From Mastigamoeba balamuthi (taxonomy: Eukaryota > Evosea > Mastigamoebida > Mastigamoebidae), in contig CACRSC010000003.1 in the NCBI GenBank assembly GCA_902651635.1, positions 200,731 to 264,730 of the forward strand: a DNA stretch of 64,000 bases, given 5' to 3'. Below, piece by piece: positions 1 to 10,638 of the stretch. The notes below the pieces were generated by a model. That model worked only from the letters and a program-made list of their open reading frames with translations, did not search any database and had not been told where the DNA came from. Both the position numbers and the translations under genes were made by a program. Position 1 is the stretch's first letter, and every line of letters begins with the position of its first letter.

Positions 1-772
1 TCTGCCCTGTCCTTGAGGACGATGTCCTCGAGCCAGACCTCGGTGAACCTGACGCGCGGGCTGCTCTCGTACTGACTGACGAGCCTCTGCGTCCGCGCCT
101 CGATGTCGGTGACGTACCGCAGGATGCGGTCGGCGTGGCTCTGCGGCCACAGCACGGGCGGCCTGTGCGCCGCGTTGACGGACCACGTCGTGTTGATGTA
201 CATCTCCGCGACGAGGTCCGACAGAAACTCGTAGCCGTGCAGCTGCATGAGGTGCGAGCGCACGACGAGCGGCAGGCTGCGGCGCAGCACGACGACGTCG
301 ACGTCCCACTCCTCGCGGGCCACGACCACGTCGTAGAACGTCTTGATGAACATGTGGTTCGTCTCGGCGTAGAGCCTGCACGGGCGGCTCTTGATGTGCT
401 CCTCGACGGCTGCGATCTTCACGGCTGCGCGGGCCGCGGCGCTGCTGTTCATCGGCAGGTCGTTGCACACGCGCAGCTGGTCGCCGATCATCGCGGCCTC
501 GATCGACTTGGGCTCGTGCAGCGCCGACACGTCCGCTGCGGCCCCGAGCAGCTTCGCGAGGAACTGCACGCAGGCCACCGCGTCAGATTCCAGGAACAGG
601 ATCTAGATTCCATTCGCTCGCGATATGCAGATATCCAGATACTCGCCTTAGTTCCTGTGTGGCCGCTGGTGGCGCAGAACAGCACTCGCTGGCGCCCGTT
701 GGCGCCCATCACCCTGCGGCCCTCGGCCCGCGCTGCCCTGCCCACTATGCCGGCGGGCGGCAGCTGCGCCAT
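1..772 (-). CDS. Sulfotransferase-like protein, C-terminus cut by window edge
   Basis: Two exons read on the minus strand: 772-647 and 563-1 (partial). The first ends in a phosphosulfate-loop-like stretch, RVLFCATSGHTGTK. Joining it to FLAKLLG, followed by SALHEPKS, gives the usual order of sulfotransferase-fold enzymes (loop, then a short helix, then HEP). Later pieces, YAETNHMFIKTF and VVVLRRSLPLVVRS, resemble the 'E-N-H-F-K' and 'vlRdP' regions of that superfamily. Expected role: transfer of sulfate from PAPS to a carbohydrate or other acceptor; the substrate cannot be told. The join needs a GC-AG intron (donor AAG/GCGAGT at 646, acceptor ending at 564). The start is uncertain: the frame stays open to 964, and Met at 772 is the first that avoids the N at 938. 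The head-to-head neighbour is the hexosaminidase. The family call is moderate, made from motifs only. Confidence 0.5.
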
Positions 773-937
773 CCGCGCGCCCTTGGGGACTGCGCGGGGC
801 TCCGCGGCCGCCTCGGTGGCCGTCTCAGTGGCCGCCGGCGCTTGGGGCCCCGCGCCCACGGCCTCGGCGCCAGCGGCACTGCTGCAGCGCCTGAGAGGCC
901 CGGCGGTCAGCCCACAGGCGCAGGGGGGACGCGGCGC

Positions 938-938
938 N
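938..938. other. Single N, probable contig join
   Basis: One unresolved base between the sulfotransferase-like gene and the hexosaminidase. The window has three isolated Ns, and the one at 52047 lies exactly between two copies of the same 985 bp. This one may therefore also be an assembly join, which makes the 5' end of the minus-strand gene unreliable. Confidence 0.6.
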
Positions 939-1057
939 AAAGATAGTGTTCTGGCAGTAATCACTCACCGGGCGTCGGTTGTGCAGTTGCATAGCATTCA
1001 AGCGAATCGGGGCACTTACGGTCCTGTTTTATCATTCCACTGTTCGCTCGAGAGCCA

Positions 1058-3087
1058 ATGGGTCCACACCCCGCAAGCCCAAGCCATCTGCTGCTGCTGC
1101 TGCTGCTGCCCCTGTGCGCGCTGGCGCAGTTCCCGCTGCCCAAGTCCGTCGCCACCGCAGGCGCAGGCGCCGACGTTTCCGTTTCGAAGCCGTTCAGCAT
1201 CGACCTCTCGCGGGCAGCGCAGCCCGGCAGTGCTGCACGGTCCATTCTCGACGAGATGGTCCGCACGGTGGCCCCCGCGTTCGAGTACGCCTCTGGCGCG
1301 CAGCCCGTGCGTGCGGGTGCAGCGCCGCTGGGCGGTGCCGCCGTCGTCGTGCCGCCGGGGGCCTCGACCAAGCTCGAGCCGCTGCAGACCGACGAGAGCT
1401 ACAAGATCAGCGTCCGCGTCGCCGGCGGGGCCGCCACGGCCACCATCAGCGCCAACACGGTCTACGGGGCCTTCAGGGGGTGCGGCCCCCTCTGGCACTT
1501 TTTCTCTCCGGCCGTTTCTCCCCGCAGTTGCTGTTTGGTGACGTGTGCTGTTGCACTTTTCCTTCCAACCGCAGGATGCAGACGCTGGCGCTCATGGGCA
1601 TGGCGGGGCTCAAGGAGGTCGACGTCGAGGACGAGCCCAGGTTCAAGTGGCGCGGCTTCATGGTCGACACGGGCCGCGCGTTCATGTCGCCAGCCGTGCT
1701 GATGTCCGTCATCCGCACGGCCGCCTGGGCGCGGATGAACGTCATGCACTGGCACGTCACCGACGCGCAGTCGGTCCCCCTCGAGAGCGCCATCGCCCCG
1801 CTGCTGAGCAAGGGCGCGTTCAGCCCCGACAAGGTCTACACGCTCGACGCCACCGCGAGGCTCAAGGCCTTCGCGCGCAGGCACGGCATCACCATCGTCA
1901 CCGAGTTCGACCTCCCCGGGCACAGCTGGGCGTTCGGCGTCGGCTACCCGGCGTCCCTGCCCGCGGGGTTCAGCCAGGACGCGTACTGCGACTGGAAGGA
2001 CTGCGAGGCGAGGGGCGTCAACTGCAGGGTCGGCCTATCGCCGGCCTCGGACACGGCGTACTGGCTCATTGACGCCCTGCTGAAGGAGAGGGCGGCATCG
2101 GAGCCGTTCCTCCACATGGGAGCCGACGAGGTCGAGGCGGGGTGCTGGTGGCACGACGACCCCATCCTCGCCATGAAGGGCGACAAGACCATGATCGACG
2201 GACCGCTCTGGGACTTCCTGCAGAAGTACAGGGCGCTGGCCACCAGCAACGGCATAAGGGACACGATTGTCTGGGACGACGTCTTCCAGGTCTATCCGAT
2301 GCAGGACGCTTCACAGAAGGTCCTGCCCACGGACTGGATAGTTCAGGTCTGGGGCGGCAACGGCAAGTCGGAGAACGCCAAGCCACTTGTCTTCGACGCC
2401 CTCGACAGGGGGCACAGAGTGATCAGCTCCCCTGCCAACAAATGGTACTTGGGCGGTAACAACCCCGACTGGAACCGCTACTGGTCGGAGGACCCCGCGT
2501 GCAAGGACGCGACAACCTGCCTCACCGATCCAGCCAAGCTGTCCCGCCTCCTGGGAGGAGAGGTATCAAAAACGCGGGGGTGTTCCACTACAGGCTGACA
2601 TCCAAACAGGGGTGCCTGTGGGAGACTGCGGAGCACGATCTATGGTGGGGCCTGTTTTGGAACTCTTTCCTCATTGGCGAGCGTCTTTGGTCCCCGCAGT
2701 CTACGATCGATCAGGTTCCTTTCATCGTTCTCCTAACACACCCTTATCGACAATCTGCACCAGGCAAATGCGAAGCAGAGGTTCCAAGTCCTTCAGGCAT
2801 TTGTGGAGAACTTCTATAACAACACCATTCAGCCAAGCTCATTCGATATAAGCACTGTCCCTCTGAACGACGGTGGATCCGTTGTTGAAAGCTCTTCCAA
2901 GACAAATCCCCCGGTCAGCTCTTCATTGGCGACATCCTTGAGCTCGTCTCCAACAAGCTCGATCCACAGCAACGCCGTGCCCAAGTCGGAGGGAGACCTT
3001 GACTCGCTGCTGAATGGAGTGTCCTCTCTATTCGTCTCACCCATCAGTGTTATCTGTGCCATCGTTGCTGGCCGTTTTTCATGTTGA
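1058..3087 (+). CDS. Secreted/lysosomal beta-hexosaminidase (GH20)
   Basis: Exons 1058-1479, 1575-2562, 2610-2714 and 2764-3087 (all phase-consistent) give 612 aa. The enzyme removes terminal beta-linked GlcNAc or GalNAc from glycans, usually in lysosomes or outside the cell. Met1 is followed by a Leu-rich signal peptide coded by a CTG run. The GH20 N-terminal domain leads into the barrel: FKWRGFMVDTGR, MNVMHWHVTDAQSVPLES, EFDLPGHSWAFG, then HMGADEVEAGCW with the catalytic Asp-Glu pair (Ala replaces the more usual Gly before it). VQVWGG and GGEGCLWE follow. The third exon ends IGERLWSPQ, as in human HEXA/HEXB. After the family's normal end there is a Ser/Thr-rich tail of about 70 residues finishing with a short hydrophobic stretch, possibly a cell-surface anchor signal. 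Assignment to GH20 is firm; the anchor is inference. Confidence 0.93.
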
Positions 3088-3841
3088 GGGTGGCCCTGAG
3101 GCACACACGGCAAAAACAAATAGACCCCAATGTGTGTTTGAGCAATCACCAAAAAGGGTTGCCTCGTAAGATAGAAGTTTGCCAACGAGGGGCGACTCCA
3201 GTGGAACTTGAGGACTATTTGCGGGGCTGCAAAAGTTCAAATACGCTGCCTCTGTTGGCTGTTTGTAGGGTGTTATCTGAATATCAGAGATGAGCCTTGC
3301 ACAAAATGAGCAATTGGTCGAAGTCATGCCTATTGGGGAAACTTGAGATAAATGACAGTGAGAAGATAAGTACACACTTGCCTCCGGCAAAATTGCCTGA
3401 GAGAATTACAATTCACCGTCCCTCAAATTATGCTCTCGTTCTAAGTAGGCAATAAGCGCAACCCCTGCTCATCCGCATCCTATCATTTAGCTGAAGCAAG
3501 GCCGATCTCTCTTGAGAATAGCACTTCGTACCGGAGGTGCAGTTCTTCTGCCTCTTTTGGCATGCTGGTTTCTGGTCACATCACGGCTTTTTCTATGTGC
3601 ATCAGATGCACCAGCCTTCCAACGGGAACAAGCTAGCTGGATTGCGCCACGAGTAGTGACAATGCAACTGTTGTGAGGTTAAAGTCAAAGCTACTGAGCA
3701 GTGTGTCACAGTGGAGCAGTCTGATGATGCAATCGAGCACAATTGGTTTGTGTATCGCACGTTTTCTCAAAGCCCTGTCACCAGTCGTTTTTAAAACTGT
3801 TGCAAACACCAAGCTCAACACACGAGCAGCTGCACACTACA
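3088..3841. other. Intergenic stretch, no gene seen
   Basis: Only short, unconvincing frames occur here. Base composition is more AT-rich than in the flanking genes. It must hold the 3' end of the hexosaminidase message and the promoter of the MFS gene; no motif stands out. Confidence 0.6.
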
Positions 3842-6134
3842 ATGGCTCACCAGCCGGACGCACAAGATATTGCGATGGCGCAACGCTGCGATGGAGTGGG
3901 AGCTCGCACGGACAGCGAGACAGATCACTCGTCGTTGCAGGACGAATGTAAAGGCGGCGGCTCAGCGCCAGATCCCCCGGACTGCGCGCAAGAGAGCCCT
4001 GACCCCTCGAAGGCAACAGCCCCGGAGGAGCAGCACCTGACCTTGCGCAACAAGCTGCTGCTCGTCGAGATGCTGCTCCTCACCCTCAGGTCCTTATTGT
4101 TTGCACCTCTTCACGACAATTGTTCTAAAAACCCCCACAATACCAAACCCAAACCGCAGCGTGATGGCGACGGAGATGACGGTGTCGCCGGCACTGCCGC
4201 GGATCTCGGTGCAGTACCCGGAGTATCAGAGTTGGGTGCCGTGGACGCTGGCTGCGTACAACGTCGTGGGCTCTGTGTGGACGCCGATCGCGGGGTCTCT
4301 GGGGGACATCTTCGGGGTCAAGTGGATCACGCTGGTATCGCTGTGCATCTACCTCGTCGGCCAGATCGGCTGCGCTCTGAGCAGGAACATCTTCGTGCTG
4401 ATCGCGTTCAGGGCCGTCCAGGGCGTGGGCATGGGCATCTTCGTGCTGTGCTTCACGGCTATCAAGAAGACGTTCCCGACACGCTGGGTCCCCTTGGCGC
4501 TGGGGGTTGTGTCGGGGATGTTCTCGGTGGGCACGTCGTTCGGGTTCGTGGGGGGCGCGGGGTTCATCAAGCTGCTTGAGCACACGCGGTGGGAGTACGT
4601 CTTCCTCTTCTACGTTCCCTTCCTCCTCATCGTCATCGTCGCCTTCTACTTCACCATGCCCGACGTCAAGCGCGACCCCACCCGCAAGGTCGACTTTGTC
4701 GGCGCCGCCCTCCTCGGCGTCGGCGTCACCGCCCTCCTCATCGGCCTCACGCTCAGCGACACACGCGGCTGGAGGGACGGCGCCGTCCTGGGCCTCGTCG
4801 TCGGCGGCGCCGTCGTCATGGCCGCCTTCCTGGCCGCCGAGTTCTTCATCAAACACATGGCCAGAAAAAACGAGAGAATTGGATTATAAAAGACACAAAA
4901 TTTCACGTGCATAATTGAGACAAAAAGTGAAACCGCTCATGAGTGTCAGTCACAGATTTATGACACATTTTCGCAGTAATTACAGGTGCAAATGAGTGAG
5001 AGAAACATCTATCATGGCACGTATTTCCACACTGTATTCTGCATATACATGCTCATCACTTCGTATTGCTCACAAAGTGCTCATTTTTATTTCTAATTGA
5101 CCTCTCAGAGTGATTGGTGTTGTTGTGTATTCTATTTTCTCAGTCTCTTTGCTGTCATTTTTTTACCTGTCTTCCTCACTGTCTTGCCCTTCGTTGTGCG
5201 TGCCCTCTTGTTNATGAAACTATAAGAAAGACGACATTTGAAACAAATTTGCACGAAAAACTCGTAATTCTGTCAAATTTTCTGGTGCTGTGAAGACCCC
5301 ATGGTCGACGTCTCCCTGCTCTTCACCCGCGACATCCTCACCATCGGCTGCGTCGTCATGCTCGTCGGCTTCGCGCTGTTCAGCACCTTCCAGATGCTGC
5401 CCTTCCTCTACCAGTTCAAGCTTGGCTACACCGACTCCGTCTCCGTCGGCCTCCTCATGCTCCCCTTTGGCCTTGCCCAGCTCCCCGTCGCCCCCATCGC
5501 CGCCATCGTCGGCAGGCGCCACGGCTTCTACATCGTCATCACCGTGGCCCTCACCTTCATGACCATCGGCTACGGCCTCTATATCAAGTTCAACAACACC
5601 GTCACCCAGGCGACCCTCATCAACATCCGTGCGCCATCTCCTCTCACCACATAACCGGTGCAGGCCCGACTCAGGCGTCTCTCTCGGCCAGTGTGTGGTG
5701 CCTCGATGGGAGGCGTTACCGTGTCGATCCTCAACGTCGTCTCGGAGCACACGACCCCGCAGCAGTTCGGCAGCGCCTCGGGGACCAACATGCTGATGCG
5801 CATCATCGGGGCTGCTGTCGGGCCCATCGTCGTCAACCTCATCCTCTTCAGGGGCTCCGTCACCCGCTGGCGCGAGGTCGACGAAATCAGCGGCAGCAGC
5901 ACTGGCTCGGAGGGTCCCGCCGCAGGGCATTCGTACCAGGTGCCCGTGCAGGAGGGGTACAGAGACAGCTTCGTGGCCATCTGCGCGGCGTCGGCAGCAG
6001 CGCTGATGGGGTGCCAGGTCCTCAGCCACAAGTTCAAGTCGTGCCAGAGAATCCCGCGCAGTAGCCAGAAAGGAGCGAGCGGGGATGCCATCGACTCCGT
6101 AACCGTTGTCACAGTGTGCAAGGTCGAGCCCTAA
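3842..6134 (+). CDS. MFS multidrug-type transporter (DHA2-like), interrupted
   Basis: Exons 3842-4089, 4160-4860, 5296-5628 and 5692-6134 give 574 aa if the block at 4861-5295 is removed. A hydrophilic N-terminus of about 75 residues precedes the membrane part. MATEMTVSPALPRISVQYPE matches TM1 and the following loop of 14-TM drug/H+ antiporters. GSLGDIFGVKW is the MFS motif A loop (G-x-L-x-D-x-x-G), and AFRAVQGVGMG is the TM4 Arg-containing motif. EHTRWEYVFLFYVP fits the R-W-x-x-F signature before TM6. Likely role: proton-coupled export of small molecules across a membrane. Frames on both sides of the interruption match in phase, but it has no canonical GT donor and contains a single N at 5213. 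The gene may be intact with an odd intron, disrupted, or misassembled. Confidence 0.8.
4861..5295. other. AT-rich block interrupting the MFS gene
   Basis: About 435 bp of AT-rich DNA inside a GC-rich coding region. Ordinary introns of this gene are 63-70 nt, start with GT and end with AG. This block starts CCAGAAAA and ends GTGAAG, and the upstream frame meets a TAA at 4887-4889 before any GT. The pentamer CATGG lies just before it (4856-4860) and again at 5300-5304. The codon phase is kept whether it is cut at 4861-5295 or at 4861-5304. An insertion with target-site duplication, a non-canonical intron or a faulty contig join are all possible; the N at 5213 favours the last. Confidence 0.6.
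5213..5213. other. Single N, probable contig join
   Basis: Isolated unresolved base inside the AT-rich block of the MFS gene. See the entries for the block and for the N at 52047. Confidence 0.6.
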
Positions 6135-6377
6135 ACACTTGCTCCCAGCCAGCCAAGTGACGTTTCTCGGGTGCTCGGGAAAACGATGGGTTCGCTCTTC
6201 ACGTGAACATCAGACGCAATGAACAAACGACTGTTCCCCTCATTGACTGGTCTCCATAGCTCATTTTAGATGACCGTTGACAGTGCGCTGCGGGGGATCT
6301 GTTTCAATGTGCCTGAGGTGAGGACGTGGCACAGTTGCCGCAATTGTGTGGCCTTTGTCCGACGAGCAGGCCACGGC

Positions 6378-7132
6378 TCAAATGTGGTGAACGAGGGTGT
6401 CCTTGGGGAAGCGGACCTTGGAGGCCTTGGAGTACCAGTGGTCGGGGTCGGCGTAGCCAAAGGCCACAGCCACGCGCGACGTGAGCCCCTTGGCCTTGAT
6501 CCCCAGAATGGCGTCAAACTCGGCGGCGTTGAAGCCCTCCATCGGGCACGAATCGACCCCCAGTGCAGCCGCGCTGGCCAGGACGAACCCCAGTGGGATG
6601 TACGACTGCGCCTGGGCCCACGACACCAGCGTGGCCGCGTCCTTGTACGTCAGGTTCCCCATGACCATGTCCTGTTGCAGTCAACGCGACTCAGCACAGG
6701 CGGAGTGGTGACGACTCGGCGGGGGGGCTGGGGCGGGGAGGCTAGGGTGCCAACCTTGAGAGCAGCGAGGTCCTCCTCCCTGATGCCGCGGACCTCGGCA
6801 GTGCGCTTGATGAGCTTCTCGCCGTCGGCCACCGAGAGGTCTGTGCGGGAGGCGATAACGACCAGCTTGGGCGCCTCGGTGAACTGCGGCTGCCCGTAGC
6901 CGGCGGCGCGCATCCTCTGGCGCGCCGCGGGGTCGTCGACGACGAAGAAGGCGAAGGGCTGCTGGCCGAAGGACGACGGCGAGAGCACGAGGGAGTCCTC
7001 GAGGGCAGCCCACACGGCCGCGGGGATCGGCTTGGCCGTGAACGACTTGGCTGCGTACCTCTTGCTGAACGCCTCGATGAGCTCCTCGCTGCTCAGGCAG
7101 CGGTGGCCTGCGTGGGTCGACGTGGTGGACAT
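6378..7132 (-). CDS. Nitroreductase-family flavoenzyme
   Basis: Exons 7132-6755 and 6671-6378 (intron 83 nt, GT-AG) give 223 aa. The protein starts MSTTSTHAGHR; the core begins ELIEAFSKRYAAKSF, followed by PSSFGQQPFAFFVV, the FMN-binding 'S-x-x-N/G-x-Q-P-W/F' region. EAPKLVVIAS fits the next strand. The second exon has the C-terminal part, including GVDSCPMEGFN, the usual 'D-x-x-P-[ML]-x-G-F' motif. Homologues are NAD(P)H- and FMN-dependent reductases of nitroaromatics or quinones, mostly bacterial or shared with anaerobic and microaerophilic protists. No targeting signal is obvious, so it is probably cytosolic. Upstream on the same strand lie a TATTTAA at 7204-7210 and a TGACGT half-site at 7246-7251. 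It converges with the MFS gene. The true physiological substrate is unknown. Confidence 0.88.
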
Positions 7133-7520
7133 GGTGGGTTTGCTTGCTCCTTGTTCCTTCGGATGACTGATGATCTGGTGGTTCCTGCACTGAGATTCGC
7201 TGCTTAAATAGGACGGGGCGCGCGGAGGTGCAGTGGACACGTGAAACGTCACGGAGTCCACTGGGGTGGAGTCCTGTTGCGGAGATGGGCCACAAGGGGG
7301 AGGGAAAACAGGCGATGATTCAGCAGCAGGGCTTGTTCCCTTTTCGGTCTCTTTTCCTTTGGTTGCGTGGGCATTATCCTGTGGTCGTCTGATCTCGTCG
7401 GATCTCACTGGGGCCATCTCAGTGCAGTTGCGACACGCTGCCACACACAATAGCCAAGATACGGGGTGCGCATCAGCCGAGCAAGGGAATTGAGTCAGAG
7501 GAACACGATGTCGCATATCA
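7133..7520. other. Promoter side of nitroreductase, no gene
   Basis: No convincing coding sequence. It holds the nitroreductase 5' flank with a TATA-like TATTTAA (minus strand) about 70 bp upstream of its start. Confidence 0.5.
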
Positions 7521-7524
7521 CACA

Positions 7525-8020
7525 CCGACCAGGGGAGTTTGCCTGATCATCGACCCGTCGTCCCCGGGCGCCGAATGCTGGAGCACGCTTTCCCCGGCTT
7601 CGGGCGGCAGAGGGAACCGTGTTGCTGAAGGACGTACGCCCGGGATCAATCAACTTCGGCGTCAGGTGGGACGGCGAACTGCTGCGAGAGATATCCAACG
7701 TTGGAGTGATCAACAAGTGGGACCTCGTGGCAAAGAAGGAGACCCGTCTGGTGTCCTAGTACAAGTGGGGCTGCGCACCGACGGACGAGCAGGTCCTCGG
7801 GGGCAGGGACAACGAGCACCTGGTCATCTTCAGCACGGCCGTGCCGACGGACTTCCGCATCAGGACGCTCATGCACGACGCACAGTACCGGTGCCAGGTG
7901 GCCACGCAGAACACCGGGTACAACCAGCCCCCGAACCCCAGCTTCTTCCTGGGTCACGGCATGTCGTTCCGCCCCGGCGAAGGGAATATGACGGCACTCG
8001 TAGCACTGGCACTGCTATGA
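7525..8020 (+). pseudogene. Decayed C-terminal fragment of rhamnogalacturonan lyase (PL11)
   Basis: Three consecutive pieces match the C-terminal third of PL11 lyases (YesW/YesX type). LIIDPSSPGAECWS comes first in one frame. Then SINFGVRWDGELLREI is in another frame from about 7619. Finally, after an in-frame TAG at 7757-7759, YKWGCAP and NEHLVIFSTAVPTDFRIRTL are followed by MHDAQYRC, TGYNQPPNPSFFLGHGM and a TGA at 8018-8020. The live enzyme would cleave the backbone of pectic rhamnogalacturonan I. The first two thirds of the gene (about 400 residues) are absent, there is at least one frameshift and one stop, and no start codon is usable. It is a relic of a plant-wall-degrading enzyme. The family is mainly bacterial and fungal, so earlier lateral acquisition is plausible but not shown. 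Confidence 0.75.
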
Positions 8021-8318
8021 GCAAGTGCTCTGCGGGGCCGAGAAGTGTCAAAGGCGGTGGCAGAGAGGACGCCAACGCTGTGTCAGCGTGGATCTTCTGA
8101 CCCACGGAATGGGGCTGACTCGGCATTGATTGATGTTGGTTGGAGAGTTTTGGTGAATCCCTGCCGTAAGGTCTACCCGCTCGATAACGAAAACGAAGGC
8201 ACACTGGAAGTTGGATCTGGACTTTCGATTTCACATGTATTTCCTGCCTAGTGCAGAGCGTTGGAGCAATTGAGCAGTCGGTTCTCCTCTGGTGCATGGA
8301 AGCACTTGTGGTACGCAA

Positions 8319-10443
8319 TCAGAACGCATACCTGTTCATCGAGCGCATCAGGCGCTGCTCCTCGCGCTCTGCCTGGCGCTCCTCCTCGCTCTTGTTTGCG
8401 TCGTCGGGGGACGTGCTGCCGCCCTCGACGAAGGTGTGCGGCTTGGCAGTGGCCACCTCGGCGTCCTCGGTGACGGGCGCCGCCGCCGCCGCCGCCGTCG
8501 CCTGCTCGGGGTGCTCGGGGGACGCGGAGCCCGCGGGGGCGCCGCTGGAGAGGGACGGGTCGAGCTTCTTGCGGCGCTCCTCCTCCTGCTTGCGCTTCTC
8601 CTCGATCATGTGGTCGTGCTCGGCCTTCTGCCTCGCGACCTCCTCCATCCACTTGCTGGTGAACGCGCCGCTCGTCTGCCTCGTGTGCGCGGCGGCCTTC
8701 TGCTGCTGCGAGGCCTGTGCCTGCGCCTGCGCCTGCGCCTGGTGCTGCTTGCGCTTCTCCTCCTCCTCGGCCTGCTTGTGCCTCTCGGCCTCGGCCCTGT
8801 CGAACTGCTGCCTGCGGGCGGTGTCGGCCCTCGCCCTCTGCGCGGCGGCCTCCTCGTCCCTGCGCTTCGTCTCCGCCGCCTCCCTGAGGGCCTCCTCCTC
8901 CCTCCTCTTCATGTCCGCCACGACGCTGCCCCTCGGGGACACCAGCGGCTGGCCGGTCGCTGCGGCGACGCTCCTCGCCGCGTGCGCGTCGGCCAGGGCC
9001 CTCTCCGCCGCCGCCTTGGCCTCCTCCGCGTGGGCGCGGTCCGCCTTGGCCGCCGCGCGCTCCCTCTCGGCCGCCTCGCGGTCCGCCTTGGCCTCTGCGC
9101 GCTCCTTCGCCGCGGCGTCGTGGTCCGCCTTGGCCTGCGCGCGCTCCCTCTCCGCCGCCTCGCGGTCGGCCGCCGCCTTGTGCGCAGCCTCGCTGTCGGC
9201 GGCAGCGGCTGCAGGGGCAGGGGCAGGGGCAGGGGCAGGGGCGCTCTCGCGCAGCGCCTGGGCCTCGGCACGCGCCTTCTCCGCGGCCTCGCGGTCGGCC
9301 CTGGCCGCGGCACGTTCGCTCTCGGCGGCCTCGCGGTCAGCCCTCGCCTCCGCGCGCTCCCTCTCGGCGGCCTCGCGGTCTGCCTGGGCCTTGTGCGCCG
9401 CCTCGCTGTCCGCCGCAGGGGCCGCGGCCGCGGGTGCGCTCTCGTGCTGCGCCTGCGCCTCGGCGCGGGCCCTCTCGGCAGCCTCGCGCTCCTGCTGCGC
9501 CCTCTGCAGCTCCGCCTGCGCCTCGGCGCGCTCCCTCTGCGCCGCCTCGCGCTCGGCCTGGGCCTCTGTGCGCTCCCTCTGCGCCGCCTCGCGCTCCTGC
9601 TGCGCCTCGGCGAGCTGCTTGGCTGACTCCTCGCCTCCCTGCTGCTGCTGCTGCTGCTGCTCCTGGGGCTGCGGCTGCGGCTGGCTCGCGGCCTGGGCGT
9701 CGGCCAGGGCCTTCTGGGCGGCCTCGTGCTCGGCGCGGGCCTCGTCGCGGGCCTTCTCGGCGGCCTGGCGGTCCGCGGCGGCCTCTGCGCGCTCCTTCTC
9801 GGCGCGGAGCATCACCGAGCGCGACTCTGCGGCGACGGCTGCGCGGTCGGCCTCGAGCGCTGCGCGGGCCTCGTCGAGCTCGCGCTTGCCCTTGTCCTTC
9901 TCCTTCTCGTGCTTGCGGGGGCTCTTCAGCTCGGGCTCGGCAGCTGCAGGTGCCGCAGCCGCAGCAGGGGTGCCCTCGGCTGCCTGCGGAAGGAGAGGGG
10001 GCGAGGCACCGCGGTGTGGCCGCCCGATCTCTGAGTCAAAACAGGGCGCTGAAAAGGGTATTTTGGTTACCCAACCGTTCAAAAATTCAATAAAGAGCAC
10101 AGCACAGCCGCACAAACGCCTTCCTCCGCACGAGGCAACGGAAAACGAAGAGAGTGAGGAGAGCAGAGGGAGAGAGAGAGAGAGCTGTGGGGGGCTGATG
10201 TGTCGCACGGGCTCCTTGTCCTTCTTGTCCTTCTTGCTGCTCTTCTTCTCCTTCTTGTCCTTGGAGGAGGACTTGCTCTTCTTCTTGTGGTGGCTCTTGT
10301 CCGAGGTCGACTCCGACGCCGGCGCTGCAGCCTCGGGCGCTGGCGCTGCTGCAGGGGCTGCAGGGACCTCCGCTGGCTGCACGGCAGTGGGGTGAGGGAA
10401 TACGCTGGATAAAGGACGAATGTGCGACCTTCTCCTCCGCCAT
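8319..10443 (-). CDS. Long Ala/Glu/Arg-rich coiled-coil protein
   Basis: Exons 10443-10429 (MAEEK), 10376-10209 and 9983-8319, phase 0 throughout, give 615 aa. The N-terminus is low-complexity, Ala/Pro-rich and then Lys/Ser-rich (KKKSKSSSKDKKEKK), a likely nuclear or RNA/microtubule-binding basic patch. The third exon is almost wholly charged coiled coil: a 14-residue unit such as ADREAAERERAEAQ repeats many times from about residue 120 to 450, so the helix is two perfect heptads per repeat. A Gln run (CAG/CTG repeats near 9645-9661) and several Ala-Pro runs interrupt it. It ends RLMRSMNRYAF. No catalytic domain is seen and I do not recognise the family. The reading frame opposite it (8251-10395, +) is only a codon-bias shadow. 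Confidence 0.8.
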
Positions 10444-10638
10444 TTTCTCGGCTACGACGAACGGGCTGCTGCTGTTAGGGTGCGGGTCGAAAAAAGATTA
10501 GGGGCGTTGAAGATTTTTTCCGACCCCAAAAGATATCTCTGGGGTGGGGATCTGAACCCAAATAAAACCACTCTGCGTCCCTTGGGTGGCCTCTCCCCCC
10601 CTCCGCTTGTTCCCGCGGTACTTGGAACGCACCCACGC

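Noticed and set aside
135-1541. 468-codon plus-strand frame across the sulfotransferase-like gene and hexosaminidase
   Set aside because: Runs through the N at 938 and through the hexosaminidase in the wrong frame; low-complexity shadow.
7748-7759. Intron removing the stop in the PL11 relic
   Set aside because: GTGTCCTAG is only nine nt, too short to be an intron; a further frameshift and missing N-terminus confirm a pseudogene.
8251-10395. 714-codon plus-strand frame opposite the coiled-coil gene
   Set aside because: It is the antisense of a GC-rich repeat gene: only Ala/Ser/Cys-rich low complexity, no splice logic, while the minus strand has regular heptads and a start exon.
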